Origin: CALVGQ01 sp964370435
Lineage (GTDB): Bacteria; Bacillota_I; Bacilli_A; Erysipelotrichales; Erysipelotrichaceae
DNA: 64,000 nt
Direction: 5' to 3'
NCBI GenBank assembly: GCA_964370435.1
Contig: CAYJJG010000004.1
Location: 55,347-119,346, forward strand
Within the stretch, counting starts at the first letter, position 1. Each line of letters begins with the position of its first letter. Below, piece after piece: positions 41,365 through 50,162 of this stretch. Made by a program: the position numbers and the translations under genes. Below the pieces are notes generated by a model, which saw only the letters and a program-made list of their open reading frames with translations, was not told where the DNA came from and ran no database searches.

Positions 41365-42083
41365 CTATCGATTATGATATCGCCGTATACATAAGAAAGA
41401 AGGATACCTAAAAATAAGAAAGGGATAAATGGTATATAATCCTTTCTTTTTTTATGTTTTAACAGAATTAGAAACAATGCCACAATTCCACCAAAAATGG
41501 ATCCAAAAAAGAAAGCTAATAGAGTCTTGTTAAACCCTAGTATAAAAGCAATAATTCCTAGGAAATAAGCATCACCACTACCGATAATGGTGGTGGTTTT
41601 TGAAAGTATTAAAAGTGGGATACTTATTAATAAAGAACTTAATGCTTTAATTATAAAATCTTGGGGTTGAATAAAATAATTTAATAATCCGCATACTAAT
41701 AAAAGGAAAAGGCAATTGTTATAAATGTACATTGTTTTTAAATCGATTATGGTAATAATCCAAAGGAGACTGTACATAATCCATATTAATAAACAATGAA
41801 TATTAAACGAGATAAACGGATAAAGAAATAATGCAGAACATGCAAAAATCAATTCGATGATAGGATACTGTATTGAGATAGTAGTCTTACAGTGACGACA
41901 GCATCCCTTTAAAAAGAGATAACTAAGTAAAGGTATTAAATCGATAATCAACAGTGGGTGTGAGCAGGATGTGCAGCGAGAACGAGTAAAAATCAAAGAA
42001 AGCTTTTTAGGAATGCGGTATGCACAAACATTAATAAAAGAACCCCATATCGCACCCAATATAAAAAAATATAGTGCAAACAC
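41343..42083 (-). CDS. Prepilin peptidase (A24A family)
   Basis: A 246-aa membrane aspartyl protease. N-terminal zinc-binding CxxC pairs in RCTSCSHP and CCRHCKTT, the first catalytic Asp in IIDLKTMYIYN and the second in GSGDAYFLG. Seven or eight transmembrane helices. It trims type IV pilin-like leaders and is ComC/PilD-like. No pilin, ComG or secretion ATPase gene is in the window, so partners must lie elsewhere. Confidence 0.92.
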   Translation of the reverse strand: MFALYFFILGAIWGSFINVCAYRIPKKLSLIFTRSRCTSCSHPLLIIDLIPLLSYLFLKGCCRHCKTTISIQYPIIELIFACSALFLYPFISFNIHCLLIWIMYSLLWIITIIDLKTMYIYNNCLFLLLVCGLLNYFIQPQDFIIKALSSLLISIPLLILSKTTTIIGSGDAYFLGIIAFILGFNKTLLAFFFGSIFGGIVALFLILLKHKKRKDYIPFIPFLFLGILLSYVYGDIIIDSYLRLLV

Positions 42084-42188
42084 AAAATCACCTCTTTGTA
42101 TAGTTATAGTATAGAAATTTCTTTTTCCTTAGGGTAATGCTAGACTTATGAGGCTTATTAGATTATTATAATAAGGGTGGAAAATATT

Positions 42189-42836
42189 ATGAAATTTAAA
42201 GCAGTGTTATTTGATATGGATGGAGTATTAATTGATAGTGAAGGGTATTATGGAAATGGAACCTTTACTTGGATGAAAAACATGGGATTTAAAGGAACAA
42301 TCGAAGATGTTTATCGTGTCATAGGAACAACGATGGAAGGCACTTATAAAATATTGTATGAGCTAATGGAAGGTAGAGTAAGTCTAAAAGAGTTACAAGA
42401 AAGAAATGAAAACTACTTTCTAGAAAATCCGTTACCTTATTCAGAAATACTAAAAGAAGGTGTAATTGAAATATGTACTTGGCTTAAAGAAAACAAAATT
42501 AAAATTGCGGTTTGTTCATCATCTTCTAGAGACAATATAATGCAAGCTCTAAGCGCTTGTGATGTATATCACTACTTTGATTTTATTACTAGTGGTGAGG
42601 ATTTTAAAGAAAGTAAACCAAACCCAGAGATATATTTAAATGCTGCTGAAAAGTTAGGTGTTAATATAGAAGACTGTATTGTCGTTGAAGATTCTACTTT
42701 AGGAATTAAGGCAGGAAAGAATGCCAATATGCGCGTTATTGCAATAAGAGATACACGCTTTAACTTAAATCAAGAAGAGGCTGATATTATTGTTGATTCA
42801 ATGTGGGAAGTAGCTTCCATACTTAAAGAAAATTAA
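42189..42836 (+). CDS. HAD-superfamily phosphatase (beta-phosphoglucomutase-like)
   Basis: A 215-aa HAD subfamily IA protein. FDMDGVLIDSE is motif I, AVCSSSS motif II, then KPNPEIYLNAAEKLG and VVEDSTLGIKAGKNA. The alpha-helical C1 cap is between motifs I and II. It could be a beta-phosphoglucomutase or a small-molecule phosphatase; the substrate is not determinable. The ATG at 42189 follows AAGGGTGG. Confidence 0.88.
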   Translation: MKFKAVLFDMDGVLIDSEGYYGNGTFTWMKNMGFKGTIEDVYRVIGTTMEGTYKILYELMEGRVSLKELQERNENYFLENPLPYSEILKEGVIEICTWLKENKIKIAVCSSSSRDNIMQALSACDVYHYFDFITSGEDFKESKPNPEIYLNAAEKLGVNIEDCIVVEDSTLGIKAGKNANMRVIAIRDTRFNLNQEEADIIVDSMWEVASILKEN

Positions 42837-42913
42837 TATGGGACAAGGAACCATTTTATAAAAATTTAATATACTGTTTATTATAGCGTTAGTCAAAGAG
42901 AGGATGTGGGCAG

Positions 42914-44176
42914 ATGAAAGAAGTAATTCGAATCACTGGTGGAAAAAAATTAGAGGGGACAGTAACCATTAGTGGCTCAAAAAATGCCACTGTAGCTTTA
43001 ATACCGGCAGCAATATTAGCTAATGGTCCAGTAACAATATGTGGGATTCCCGATATATCAGATGTAGATTCTTTATCTACACTTTTAAAAGAACTAAATG
43101 TTAAGGTTGTTCAAAATTCCTCTGATCATTTAATAATAGATACAGAAAATATGTGTAATATAGCATTAGATCATCCATCAGTTACTAAACTAAGAGCTTC
43201 TTATTATTTTATGGGAGCACTTTTAGGAAAGTATAAACAAGTAAAGATGAAAATGCCTGGAGGTTGTTATTTAGGTCCAAGACCAATTGATTTACACTTA
43301 AAAGGTTTTGAAGCCCTTGGGGCATCTGTAGAATATAATCAAGGATACTACACCATTAAAGCTGAAGAACTAATAGGCAATAAAATATTTATGGATATAT
43401 GTTCTGTAGGAGCAACCATTAATATTATGATGGCTGCTGTATATGCTAAAGGTCGTACAACAATTGAAAATGCAGCTAAAGAACCTGAAATTATTGATGT
43501 AGCTACCTTATTAAATAAGATGGGTGCAAAAATTCGTGGAGTAGGGACTGATGTTATTACTATTGACGGTGTTGATAATTTAAGTGGATGTTTCCATGAA
43601 ATCATTCCTGATCGTATTGTTGCTGGAACTTATATTATTTTGGCTGCTGCAATGGCTAAAGAAGTTACCATTAAGAATGTTATTCCTCAGCATTTAGAAA
43701 GCTTATTATCTAAATTAGAAGAAATGAATGTAGATATGGATATCAATGTAGATAGTATTACTATCCGTGGGGGTAACAAATTAAAAGCTACAGATATTAA
43801 GACACTACCATATCCAGGATTTCCTACCGACTTACAACAACCTTTAACTGCCCTACTTACGCAAGCCGAAGGAAATTCAAAGGTAATAGAGACTATTTAT
43901 ACAGAACGCTTTAAACATTGTGTTGAGTTACAACGTATGGGCGCAACTATTGAGATAGGTAGTGGTAATAGTTCAATAGAAGGTCCATCAGAGTTATTTG
44001 GCGATATAGTTACTGCAACTGATTTAAGGTGTGGTGCAAGTCTTGTGATAGCAGGATTAATTGCATCAGGAACTACAGAAATACATGAAATATATCATAT
44101 TGATCGTGGATATGATGATATTGATGGAAAACTAAAAGCATTAGGTGCAACTATTGAGCGAGCAATCATTGAATAA
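42914..44176 (+). CDS. murA: UDP-N-acetylglucosamine 1-carboxyvinyltransferase
   Basis: A 420-aa EPSP-synthase-fold enzyme for the first committed step of peptidoglycan synthesis (PEP transfer to UDP-GlcNAc). SGSKNATVALIPAAIL is the N-terminal motif, PGGCYLGPRPIDLHLKGFE holds the catalytic Cys loop, and RCGASLVIAGLIASG and HIDRGYDDIDGKLKALGA are C-terminal motifs. The catalytic Cys is present, so typical fosfomycin sensitivity is expected. It is a single gene with a terminator. Confidence 0.96.
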   Translation: MKEVIRITGGKKLEGTVTISGSKNATVALIPAAILANGPVTICGIPDISDVDSLSTLLKELNVKVVQNSSDHLIIDTENMCNIALDHPSVTKLRASYYFMGALLGKYKQVKMKMPGGCYLGPRPIDLHLKGFEALGASVEYNQGYYTIKAEELIGNKIFMDICSVGATINIMMAAVYAKGRTTIENAAKEPEIIDVATLLNKMGAKIRGVGTDVITIDGVDNLSGCFHEIIPDRIVAGTYIILAAAMAKEVTIKNVIPQHLESLLSKLEEMNVDMDINVDSITIRGGNKLKATDIKTLPYPGFPTDLQQPLTALLTQAEGNSKVIETIYTERFKHCVELQRMGATIEIGSGNSSIEGPSELFGDIVTATDLRCGASLVIAGLIASGTTEIHEIYHIDRGYDDIDGKLKALGATIERAIIE

Positions 44177-44180
44177 ATAG

Positions 44181-44214
44181 AACAAAGACTATCTTTTATA
44201 AGGTAGTCTTTGTT
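44181..44214. terminator. Terminator of murA
   Basis: Stem AACAAAGACTA...TAGTCTTTGTT, a perfect long arm pair directly after the stop. Confidence 0.75.
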
Positions 44215-44264
44215 CATGCTGTAAGGTAATTAGAAAAATCAACTTATAAATTGTTAGTCTTCTA

Positions 44265-44293
44265 TTTACTTTAATAGTAGGGTTTGTTATAAT
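44265..44293 (+). promoter_or_regulatory. Promoter and leader of rpsF-ssb-rpsR
   Basis: TTTACT (44265-44270), a 17-nt spacer, and TATAAT (44288-44293). The leader of about 70 nt holds a GCCTA-AAAA-TAGGC hairpin (44330-44343) before the AAGGAGG site. This could relate to S6/S18 autoregulation, though the known S6:S18 motif is not obvious. Confidence 0.55.
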
Positions 44294-44367
44294 AATCAAA
44301 CGGGTAGATATTATAAATATTTACTCCTTGCCTAAAAATAGGCCATAGACCATAAGGAGGTGCACAC

Positions 44368-44655
44368 ATGAGAAAGTATGAAGTAATGTACATTCTAAAT
44401 GCTTCACTAGAAGAAGCAGCACGCCAAGGCATCGTTGAAAACATGCATGGGATTATCACTAACAATGGTGGTACTATCGTAAATGTTGATGACTGGGGTG
44501 TAAAAGAGTTAGCTTACAGTATTGATGACATGACAAAAGGTCATTATGTAGTAACAACTATGGAATGTGATAGTGCAGCATTGAATGAATTTTCACGTTT
44601 AATGCGTATCAACAAAGATGTTGTTCGTTTCATGACTGTTAAATTAGAAGACTAA
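44368..44655 (+). CDS. rpsF: 30S ribosomal protein S6
   Basis: A 95-aa protein with the S6 N-terminus MRKYEVMYILNASLEE, the DDWGVKELAYSIDDMTKGHYV core and a C-terminus ending NKDVVRFMTVKLED. It forms the S6-S18 dimer on the 30S platform. It is first in the operon rpsF-ssb-rpsR. Confidence 0.97.
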   Translation: MRKYEVMYILNASLEEAARQGIVENMHGIITNNGGTIVNVDDWGVKELAYSIDDMTKGHYVVTTMECDSAALNEFSRLMRINKDVVRFMTVKLED

Positions 44656-44673
44656 TAAGGAGCGTGAAGTAGG

Positions 44674-45156
44674 ATGATAAATCGAGTTATTTTAGTAGGA
44701 AGAATTACTAAAGAAATTGCCCTTAGAAAAACTGCTAATGGCACATCAGTGGCTTCATTTACTGTTGCATGTAATCGTAGATTTTCTGGACAAAACCAAG
44801 AACAACAAGCTGATTTTATTAACTGTGTTGCTTGGAGACAATCAGCTGATTTCTTAAATCAATATGCTACTAAAGGTAGTTTAGTTGGTGTAGAAGGACG
44901 TATTCAAACACGTTCATACGATGACCAAACTGGTAAAAGAGTTTATGTAACTGAGGTAGTATGCGATGCTGTTCAATTATTAGAGAGTCGCTCTGCATCT
45001 CAAAATCGTTCAACTAATCAACAATTCGATAATGGTTATCAAGCTGATCCCTTTATGAATGATACTAATTCAACTGGGTTTGCACAAGATGCAAGCTTCG
45101 ATGATTTTGACACTGGACCAACACTAGATATTTCTAGTGATGATCTACCATTTTAA
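44674..45156 (+). CDS. ssb: Single-stranded DNA-binding protein
   Basis: A 160-aa protein. OB-fold (1-110): MINRVILVGRITKEIALRKT, FINCVAWRQSADFL and GVEGRIQTRSYDDQTGKRVYVTE. Then a Gln/Asn-rich linker and the acidic tail ending DISSDDLPF, which recruits partner proteins. It is located between rpsF and rpsR as in most Bacillota. Confidence 0.97.
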   Translation: MINRVILVGRITKEIALRKTANGTSVASFTVACNRRFSGQNQEQQADFINCVAWRQSADFLNQYATKGSLVGVEGRIQTRSYDDQTGKRVYVTEVVCDAVQLLESRSASQNRSTNQQFDNGYQADPFMNDTNSTGFAQDASFDDFDTGPTLDISSDDLPF

Positions 45157-45179
45157 ATATTTGAAAGGAGATTTCTACC

Positions 45180-45410
45180 ATGGCATTTAAAAAACAACGT
45201 ATGGGACGTAAAAAAGTATGTTATTTCACTAAAAATAATGTAACGTCTGTTGACTATAAAGATATTGAATTACTAAAACGCTTCGTTAGCGCAAACGGTA
45301 AAATTGTACCACGTCGTGTTACTGGTACACGTGCAAAATATCAACGTATGTTGGCTACAGCAATTAAACGCGCTCGCCAAATGGCTTTATTGCCTTACGT
45401 TAATGATTAA
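45180..45410 (+). CDS. rpsR: 30S ribosomal protein S18
   Basis: A 76-aa protein with the S18 signatures VDYKDIELLKRFVSANGKIVP and RRVTGTRAKYQRMLATAIKRAR. The N-terminal CYFTKNN keeps a single Cys, as in zinc-free forms. It ends at a strong terminator. Confidence 0.97.
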   Translation: MAFKKQRMGRKKVCYFTKNNVTSVDYKDIELLKRFVSANGKIVPRRVTGTRAKYQRMLATAIKRARQMALLPYVND

Positions 45411-45420
45411 TTAATAAATA

Positions 45421-45450
45421 CCTTCGCTAATTAGCGAAGGTTTTTGTTTT
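45421..45450 (+). terminator. Intrinsic terminator of rpsF operon
   Basis: Perfect stem CCTTCGCTAA/TTAGCGAAGG followed by TTTTTGTTTT. Confidence 0.9.
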
Positions 45451-45468
45451 TAAAGAAAGGATGATGAG

Positions 45469-46392
45469 ATGAATCCAAATGTGAGAAAAGTAACTGAAGG
45501 TGCTATGGTAGTTGCCTTGTATGGACTATTTTTAATGCTTAATATGCAGCTGGGTGGTTTTTTACAATACAACTTTATGTTTATAACACCACTGTTTATA
45601 TTAGTGTATACTGTGCGTCATGACTTGAAATATGCCTGTATAGTCGCGATATCAGTTATTTTACTGACCTTTATGATTTCAATGATACAAACCGTTTTCT
45701 TTATAGTGTTTGCTACAGCTTTAGGCATAGCTTATGGATGCTTAGTGAAAGCAAAAAAGTCGTCAAGAACCTTGCTTATCCTAGCTATTATTATGAGTAT
45801 CATTGGAAACTTCTTAGTTAATGTAGTTTTTGCGAGCTTCTTAGGTATTGATATGAGCACACTTATAAGTGAAATTGAACTTGTAGTAAGTCAATTAGAC
45901 ATAGAATCTTTAAATATTTCAATGCAATCATTGATTTATTTAGTTTTTGTTTTAGAAATAGTACTTTTAGGGTTGCTTGAAGGTGTACTTACTCATTTTT
46001 TAGCTATTATTATTTTAAAAAGATTAAAAGTAGAAGGTATCGATAAGTTTGCCCAAATTAAACCAATTGGACTAAAAAAACACAGTAAATTAATGGGATA
46101 TCTATCTTTCATGTTTTTTTCATGTGGAATTATGCTTAGATATGTTAAAATTAATGAAGTAGCAACTTTAATTATTACAGGTTTATATTTAATATCGATG
46201 GGCTATTTAATGTTTTATGGATTCATTGCTATAGTTCTTTATGGCTCTGTACGATATAAAAAAAATTTGGGTTTAATCGTAATTTTATTAGTGTTTATAT
46301 TTAATATTGTTGCTATGTATGCATTATGTACCTTTGGCTTTTTATATCTAACCACAGATATGAGAGAGCGTATATTATCAAGGAGGAGCTAA
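45469..46392 (+). CDS. DUF2232 (YybS-family) membrane protein
   Basis: A 307-aa polytopic membrane protein with about eight transmembrane helices and a start of the YybS type (VTEGAMVVALYGLFLML). It precedes gdpP by 1 nt, the conserved order yybS-gdpP-rplI-dnaB in Bacillota. Function unknown; the family shares a fold with ECF S-components, so transport is possible. Confidence 0.85.
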   Translation: MNPNVRKVTEGAMVVALYGLFLMLNMQLGGFLQYNFMFITPLFILVYTVRHDLKYACIVAISVILLTFMISMIQTVFFIVFATALGIAYGCLVKAKKSSRTLLILAIIMSIIGNFLVNVVFASFLGIDMSTLISEIELVVSQLDIESLNISMQSLIYLVFVLEIVLLGLLEGVLTHFLAIIILKRLKVEGIDKFAQIKPIGLKKHSKLMGYLSFMFFSCGIMLRYVKINEVATLIITGLYLISMGYLMFYGFIAIVLYGSVRYKKNLGLIVILLVFIFNIVAMYALCTFGFLYLTTDMRERILSRRS

Positions 46393-46393
46393 G

Positions 46394-48367
46394 ATGGCTA
46401 AGAAGTTATCTAATATTAGAGGCATAGTTTATCTGACATTACTTATTGAAATACTATTCATAGGACTAATTTATTTTATTGAACAAAAAATACCATGGGT
46501 TGCTATAATTATATTATTTATTAACATAGCAATATTATTTTATATTTATTTTAATTATAGTGAGGACAGTAAGAATCGTGCCTTATCAATATCTGATGTA
46601 GTAGCAAGTGAAGTTGGTGAAGGATTAATTATCGGTAATGTTGGAATTTTAAGTTATGATGCAGATTATGTTATTACTTGGATGAGTGAATTTTTTGAAG
46701 AACGAGGAATTAATCGTATTTCTAAAAAATTATTATCTTGGATACCTGAAGTTAATGAATTATTTCAAGGGGAAGTAGAAAAAGTATTTATTGAACTTAA
46801 TGGTGTGCACTATGAAATATCACGCAAGGAAGATAATCGTGTATTGTTTTTTAAAGATGTTACTCAGATTGAAGAACTACAAAACAAATACAATGAGGAA
46901 CAACTTGTTTTTGGTATTATACACTTAGATAATTATGATGAAACAACACAGTATTTAGAGGAACATGAAGTTTCAAAAATTAATAGTACAATAAGACAGC
47001 CACTTTTTGATTGGTGTCGTAATAATGATGTAATGATTAAAAGATTAAAATCTGATCGATTTTTAATTATATTGAATGAGAAGATTTTTGCCCATATCGC
47101 AAATGAGCGTTTCTCAATTTTAAAAAGTACTAGACTTAATTCAGTAGAGCTGGATGTTGCGATTACATTGTCTATGGCTTTTGCACGGGGTAGCAACAAT
47201 TTATTAGAGCTAGATGAGATGGCTACAAGTTTACTAGGTTTAGCACAATCTCGTGGTGGAGACCAGGTGGCATATCGTAAAAAAGGCGAAGATGTAAAAT
47301 ACTTTGGTGGATCTAGCGAAGCGATGGAAAAAAGAAGTCGTGTGCGTGTTAGAATTATGGCTAATGCGCTAAAGGGTTTGATTTTAAAATCGAGCAATGT
47401 AATTATTGTTGGTCATAAAGAAATGGATTTTGATTGTTTGGGTGCGGCTCTTGCTATGAGCAGAATTAGCCAAGCTTATGAAAAACCAACTTCGATTATA
47501 TTTAAAACTGGTGGCGTAGAAGAAAAATTGAATAATGCTTATTGTTTAATTAAAAATGAACTTAATGCCAGACATCGTTTAATTACTGAGTCAGAAGCAA
47601 TCAACCAGTTACAAGAGGACACTTTAGTGATCATGGTTGATCATCATAAGACAGAAGTATCTAATGGATCCCATGTTTTAGAGCAGGCAAAGAGTATAGC
47701 GATAATAGATCATCATCGTCGTGGTGCTGATTTAAAAGTTACTCCAACTTTTATCTATGTAGAAGCAGCTGCTTCAAGTACTTGTGAGCTTATTTCAGAA
47801 TTTGTGCCTTATTTAACATCGGATATTGAAATTGATGATAAAGAAGCTAATGTTATGTTAGCGGGAGTTACTATTGATACTAATCGCTTTAGAGTACGTA
47901 CTGGTGCTAGAACTTTTGATGCATTGAGTGCTATTCGTAAATGGGGTGCAGACCCATTAATAGTGGATGAGTACTTAAAAGATAATTATTTGGATTTTGA
48001 AATCAAAAATAATGTGTTAAAATATTGTCAACGACTAGACCATGGTATTGTTGTTGCGGCGGTAGAAGATCAAAAACTAAGTCGCTCAATGATGTCGCAA
48101 GTTGCAGATATGATTCTTTCCGTTAAAGAAGTAGAAGCTTCCTTTGTAATAGCACATACTGTAGAATCTCAGGTTGCTATTAGTGCTAGGAGTAGTGGAG
48201 AACTTAATGTTCAAGTTATAATGGAAAAAATGCAGGGTGGAGGACACCGTACTGCAGCTGCAGTACAGCGTGAAAACCAGAGTATTGATGAACTAAAAGA
48301 AGAATTAATGAATACTATTCAAGAATATATTAAGGAGGAAAATAGCGATGAAAGTAATATTGCTTAG
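46394..48367 (+). CDS. gdpP: Cyclic-di-AMP phosphodiesterase GdpP
   Basis: A 657-aa membrane protein. Two N-terminal transmembrane helices, a degenerate PAS (about 80-155) and a degenerate GGDEF (about 170-300). DHH domain with GHKEMDFDCLGAALAM, VDHHKTEV and IDHHRRGAD, and DHHA1 ending at MQGGGHRTAAA. It hydrolyses c-di-AMP to pApA and so affects wall and osmotic homeostasis. It overlaps rplI by 20 nt. Confidence 0.95.
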   Translation: MAKKLSNIRGIVYLTLLIEILFIGLIYFIEQKIPWVAIIILFINIAILFYIYFNYSEDSKNRALSISDVVASEVGEGLIIGNVGILSYDADYVITWMSEFFEERGINRISKKLLSWIPEVNELFQGEVEKVFIELNGVHYEISRKEDNRVLFFKDVTQIEELQNKYNEEQLVFGIIHLDNYDETTQYLEEHEVSKINSTIRQPLFDWCRNNDVMIKRLKSDRFLIILNEKIFAHIANERFSILKSTRLNSVELDVAITLSMAFARGSNNLLELDEMATSLLGLAQSRGGDQVAYRKKGEDVKYFGGSSEAMEKRSRVRVRIMANALKGLILKSSNVIIVGHKEMDFDCLGAALAMSRISQAYEKPTSIIFKTGGVEEKLNNAYCLIKNELNARHRLITESEAINQLQEDTLVIMVDHHKTEVSNGSHVLEQAKSIAIIDHHRRGADLKVTPTFIYVEAAASSTCELISEFVPYLTSDIEIDDKEANVMLAGVTIDTNRFRVRTGARTFDALSAIRKWGADPLIVDEYLKDNYLDFEIKNNVLKYCQRLDHGIVVAAVEDQKLSRSMMSQVADMILSVKEVEASFVIAHTVESQVAISARSSGELNVQVIMEKMQGGGHRTAAAVQRENQSIDELKEELMNTIQEYIKEENSDESNIA

Positions 48368-48797
48368 CGATGTAAAAAAAGTAGGTAAAAAAGGTGATAT
48401 TGTTGATGTTGCAGATGGCTATGGAAGAAATTTTTTAATAGCTAATAAACTTGCGGTAATGGCAACAGAAAAAAGTAAGGAAGTATTAAATAAAGAAAAA
48501 GAACAAGAAGTTCTGAATGAAAAAGAGTTGGAAAAACAAGCACAAGAGATTGCTAAACAATTAGAGTCAATCATGTTAGTTTTTGATGTTACTAGTGGAA
48601 AAGAAGGCAAGATGTTTGGATCTGTTTCTACTAAGCAAGTTTGTGAAGCACTTTTAAAAAGACATAAATTAAATATTGATAAGAGAAAAATAGTAGATAC
48701 TGCTCCTATTACAACTTTAGGAGTTACCAAAATAAGAGTAGAGCTATATAAAAAGGTTTTTGGTACTATCCAAGTACATTGTAAAGAAAGAGCCTAA
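48348..48797 (+). CDS. rplI: 50S ribosomal protein L9
   Basis: A 149-aa protein with the L9 N-terminal MKVILLSDVKKVGKKGDIVD and DGYGRNFLIANKLAV. A long connecting helix and a C-terminal domain with SGKEGKMFGSVSTKQV follow. The start lies within gdpP, so translation is coupled. Confidence 0.97.
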   Translation: MKVILLSDVKKVGKKGDIVDVADGYGRNFLIANKLAVMATEKSKEVLNKEKEQEVLNEKELEKQAQEIAKQLESIMLVFDVTSGKEGKMFGSVSTKQVCEALLKRHKLNIDKRKIVDTAPITTLGVTKIRVELYKKVFGTIQVHCKERA

Positions 48798-48812
48798 AAG
48801 GAGATTTTTAAC

Positions 48813-50162
48813 ATGACGCGACAAATGCCACATAGCATTGATACTGAACGTGCCTTATTAGGTACACTTTTAGTGTATGAAAAAAGCACAAGAGTTGCGA
48901 TAGAGGAAGGCTTATCTATTCATGATTTTTATTTAGATGCCCACCGCAAAATTTTTACAGTTATTGAAGCTATTCATCATGAGGGAAAACTAGTTGATGT
49001 GATGACCGTAAGCACCAAGTTAAATGATTTAGATCAACTTAAACTTGTAGGTGGCATGGATTATATCTTACAACTTTCAGATAGCTCAGTAACTTCTGCA
49101 AGTACTAAACATTATGTAGAAGTACTACAAGATAAAACTTACTTAAGAAGATTAATTGAGACAGCAGAAGAAATTAGTCAAGATAGTTTTGATGGAACAT
49201 ATAAACTAGAAGAATTGTTAGATAGTGCAGAGAAAAAAATACTAAATGTAACAAGATCAAGAAAAACTGCTGATTTTAGAAGTAGTGAACATGTAATTAA
49301 TTCACTATTGGATAATATTTATAAGATGCGCAATCAAAAAAGTCGTATTACTGGAGTTAAGACAGGATATACTGCTTTAGATAATCTTACTTCAGGATTA
49401 CAACGTGGTGATTTAATTATTCTTGCAGCTCGTCCATCGATGGGAAAAACAGCATTAGCTTTAAATATTGGATTAAATGTCGCCCATTATAATACAGATG
49501 AAGCTGTAGCAATATTTTCATTGGAGATGCCTGCTGAGCAATTAATGAGTAGAATGGTTGCCAAAAAGAGTCAAATTGCAGGTAATGTATTAAAAAATGG
49601 ACAATTAAGTAATGAAGAAATGGCACGATTAATGGAAGCCTCTACTGAGATGCAAGGAATGAAAATCTTTACTGATGATAGTGCTACAATAAGAATGTCA
49701 GAAATATTTTCTAAATGTCGTAAATTAAAAGTAGAACAAGGATTATGTTTAATTGTTATTGACTATATTCAGTTAATTAGTAGTAGTGGCAAAGGCGGCG
49801 AAAACCGTCAACAAGAAGTTTCTGAAATTTCACGTAACTTAAAAGCATTAGCTCGTGAAATGGAAGTACCTGTTGTTGCTTTATCTCAGTTATCACGTTC
49901 AGTAGAAACTAGAAGTGAAAAAATACCGATGTTGTCCGATTTAAGAGAATCAGGTTCAATCGAGCAAGATGCTGATATTGTAATGTTTTTATATCGTGAT
50001 GATTATTATAAAAAAGATGAAAATAAAGAAGAACCGGATGAACAAGAAGTACAACTTATCATTGCGAAACATCGTAATGGTGCGACATCTTCTCTAGACT
50101 TACATTTTAAAAAGTCTATTTCGGGATTTTATGATGTAAGCGGAGGTAATTACGATGGATAA
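48813..50162 (+). CDS. dnaB: Replicative DNA helicase
   Basis: A 449-aa RecA-fold hexameric helicase. N-terminal domain (1-105) with PHSIDTERALLGTLL. ATPase domain with Walker A RPSMGKTALALNI, Walker B LIVIDYIQLI and the sensor region LSDLRESGSIEQDADIVMFLYR. An arginine-finger region near AKHRNGA. It overlaps the next gene by 8 nt. The absence of an intein or insertion is consistent with its usual length. Confidence 0.96.
   Translation: MTRQMPHSIDTERALLGTLLVYEKSTRVAIEEGLSIHDFYLDAHRKIFTVIEAIHHEGKLVDVMTVSTKLNDLDQLKLVGGMDYILQLSDSSVTSASTKHYVEVLQDKTYLRRLIETAEEISQDSFDGTYKLEELLDSAEKKILNVTRSRKTADFRSSEHVINSLLDNIYKMRNQKSRITGVKTGYTALDNLTSGLQRGDLIILAARPSMGKTALALNIGLNVAHYNTDEAVAIFSLEMPAEQLMSRMVAKKSQIAGNVLKNGQLSNEEMARLMEASTEMQGMKIFTDDSATIRMSEIFSKCRKLKVEQGLCLIVIDYIQLISSSGKGGENRQQEVSEISRNLKALAREMEVPVVALSQLSRSVETRSEKIPMLSDLRESGSIEQDADIVMFLYRDDYYKKDENKEEPDEQEVQLIIAKHRNGATSSLDLHFKKSISGFYDVSGGNYDG

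Noticed and set aside
44265..44367. Known S6:S18 mRNA leader motif
   Set aside because: A small hairpin is present, but I could not match the conserved bulge motif, so only a promoter/leader is reported.
46933..47397. 154-aa minus-strand ORF within gdpP
   Set aside because: Antisense shadow of a well-conserved gene with no initiation signal.
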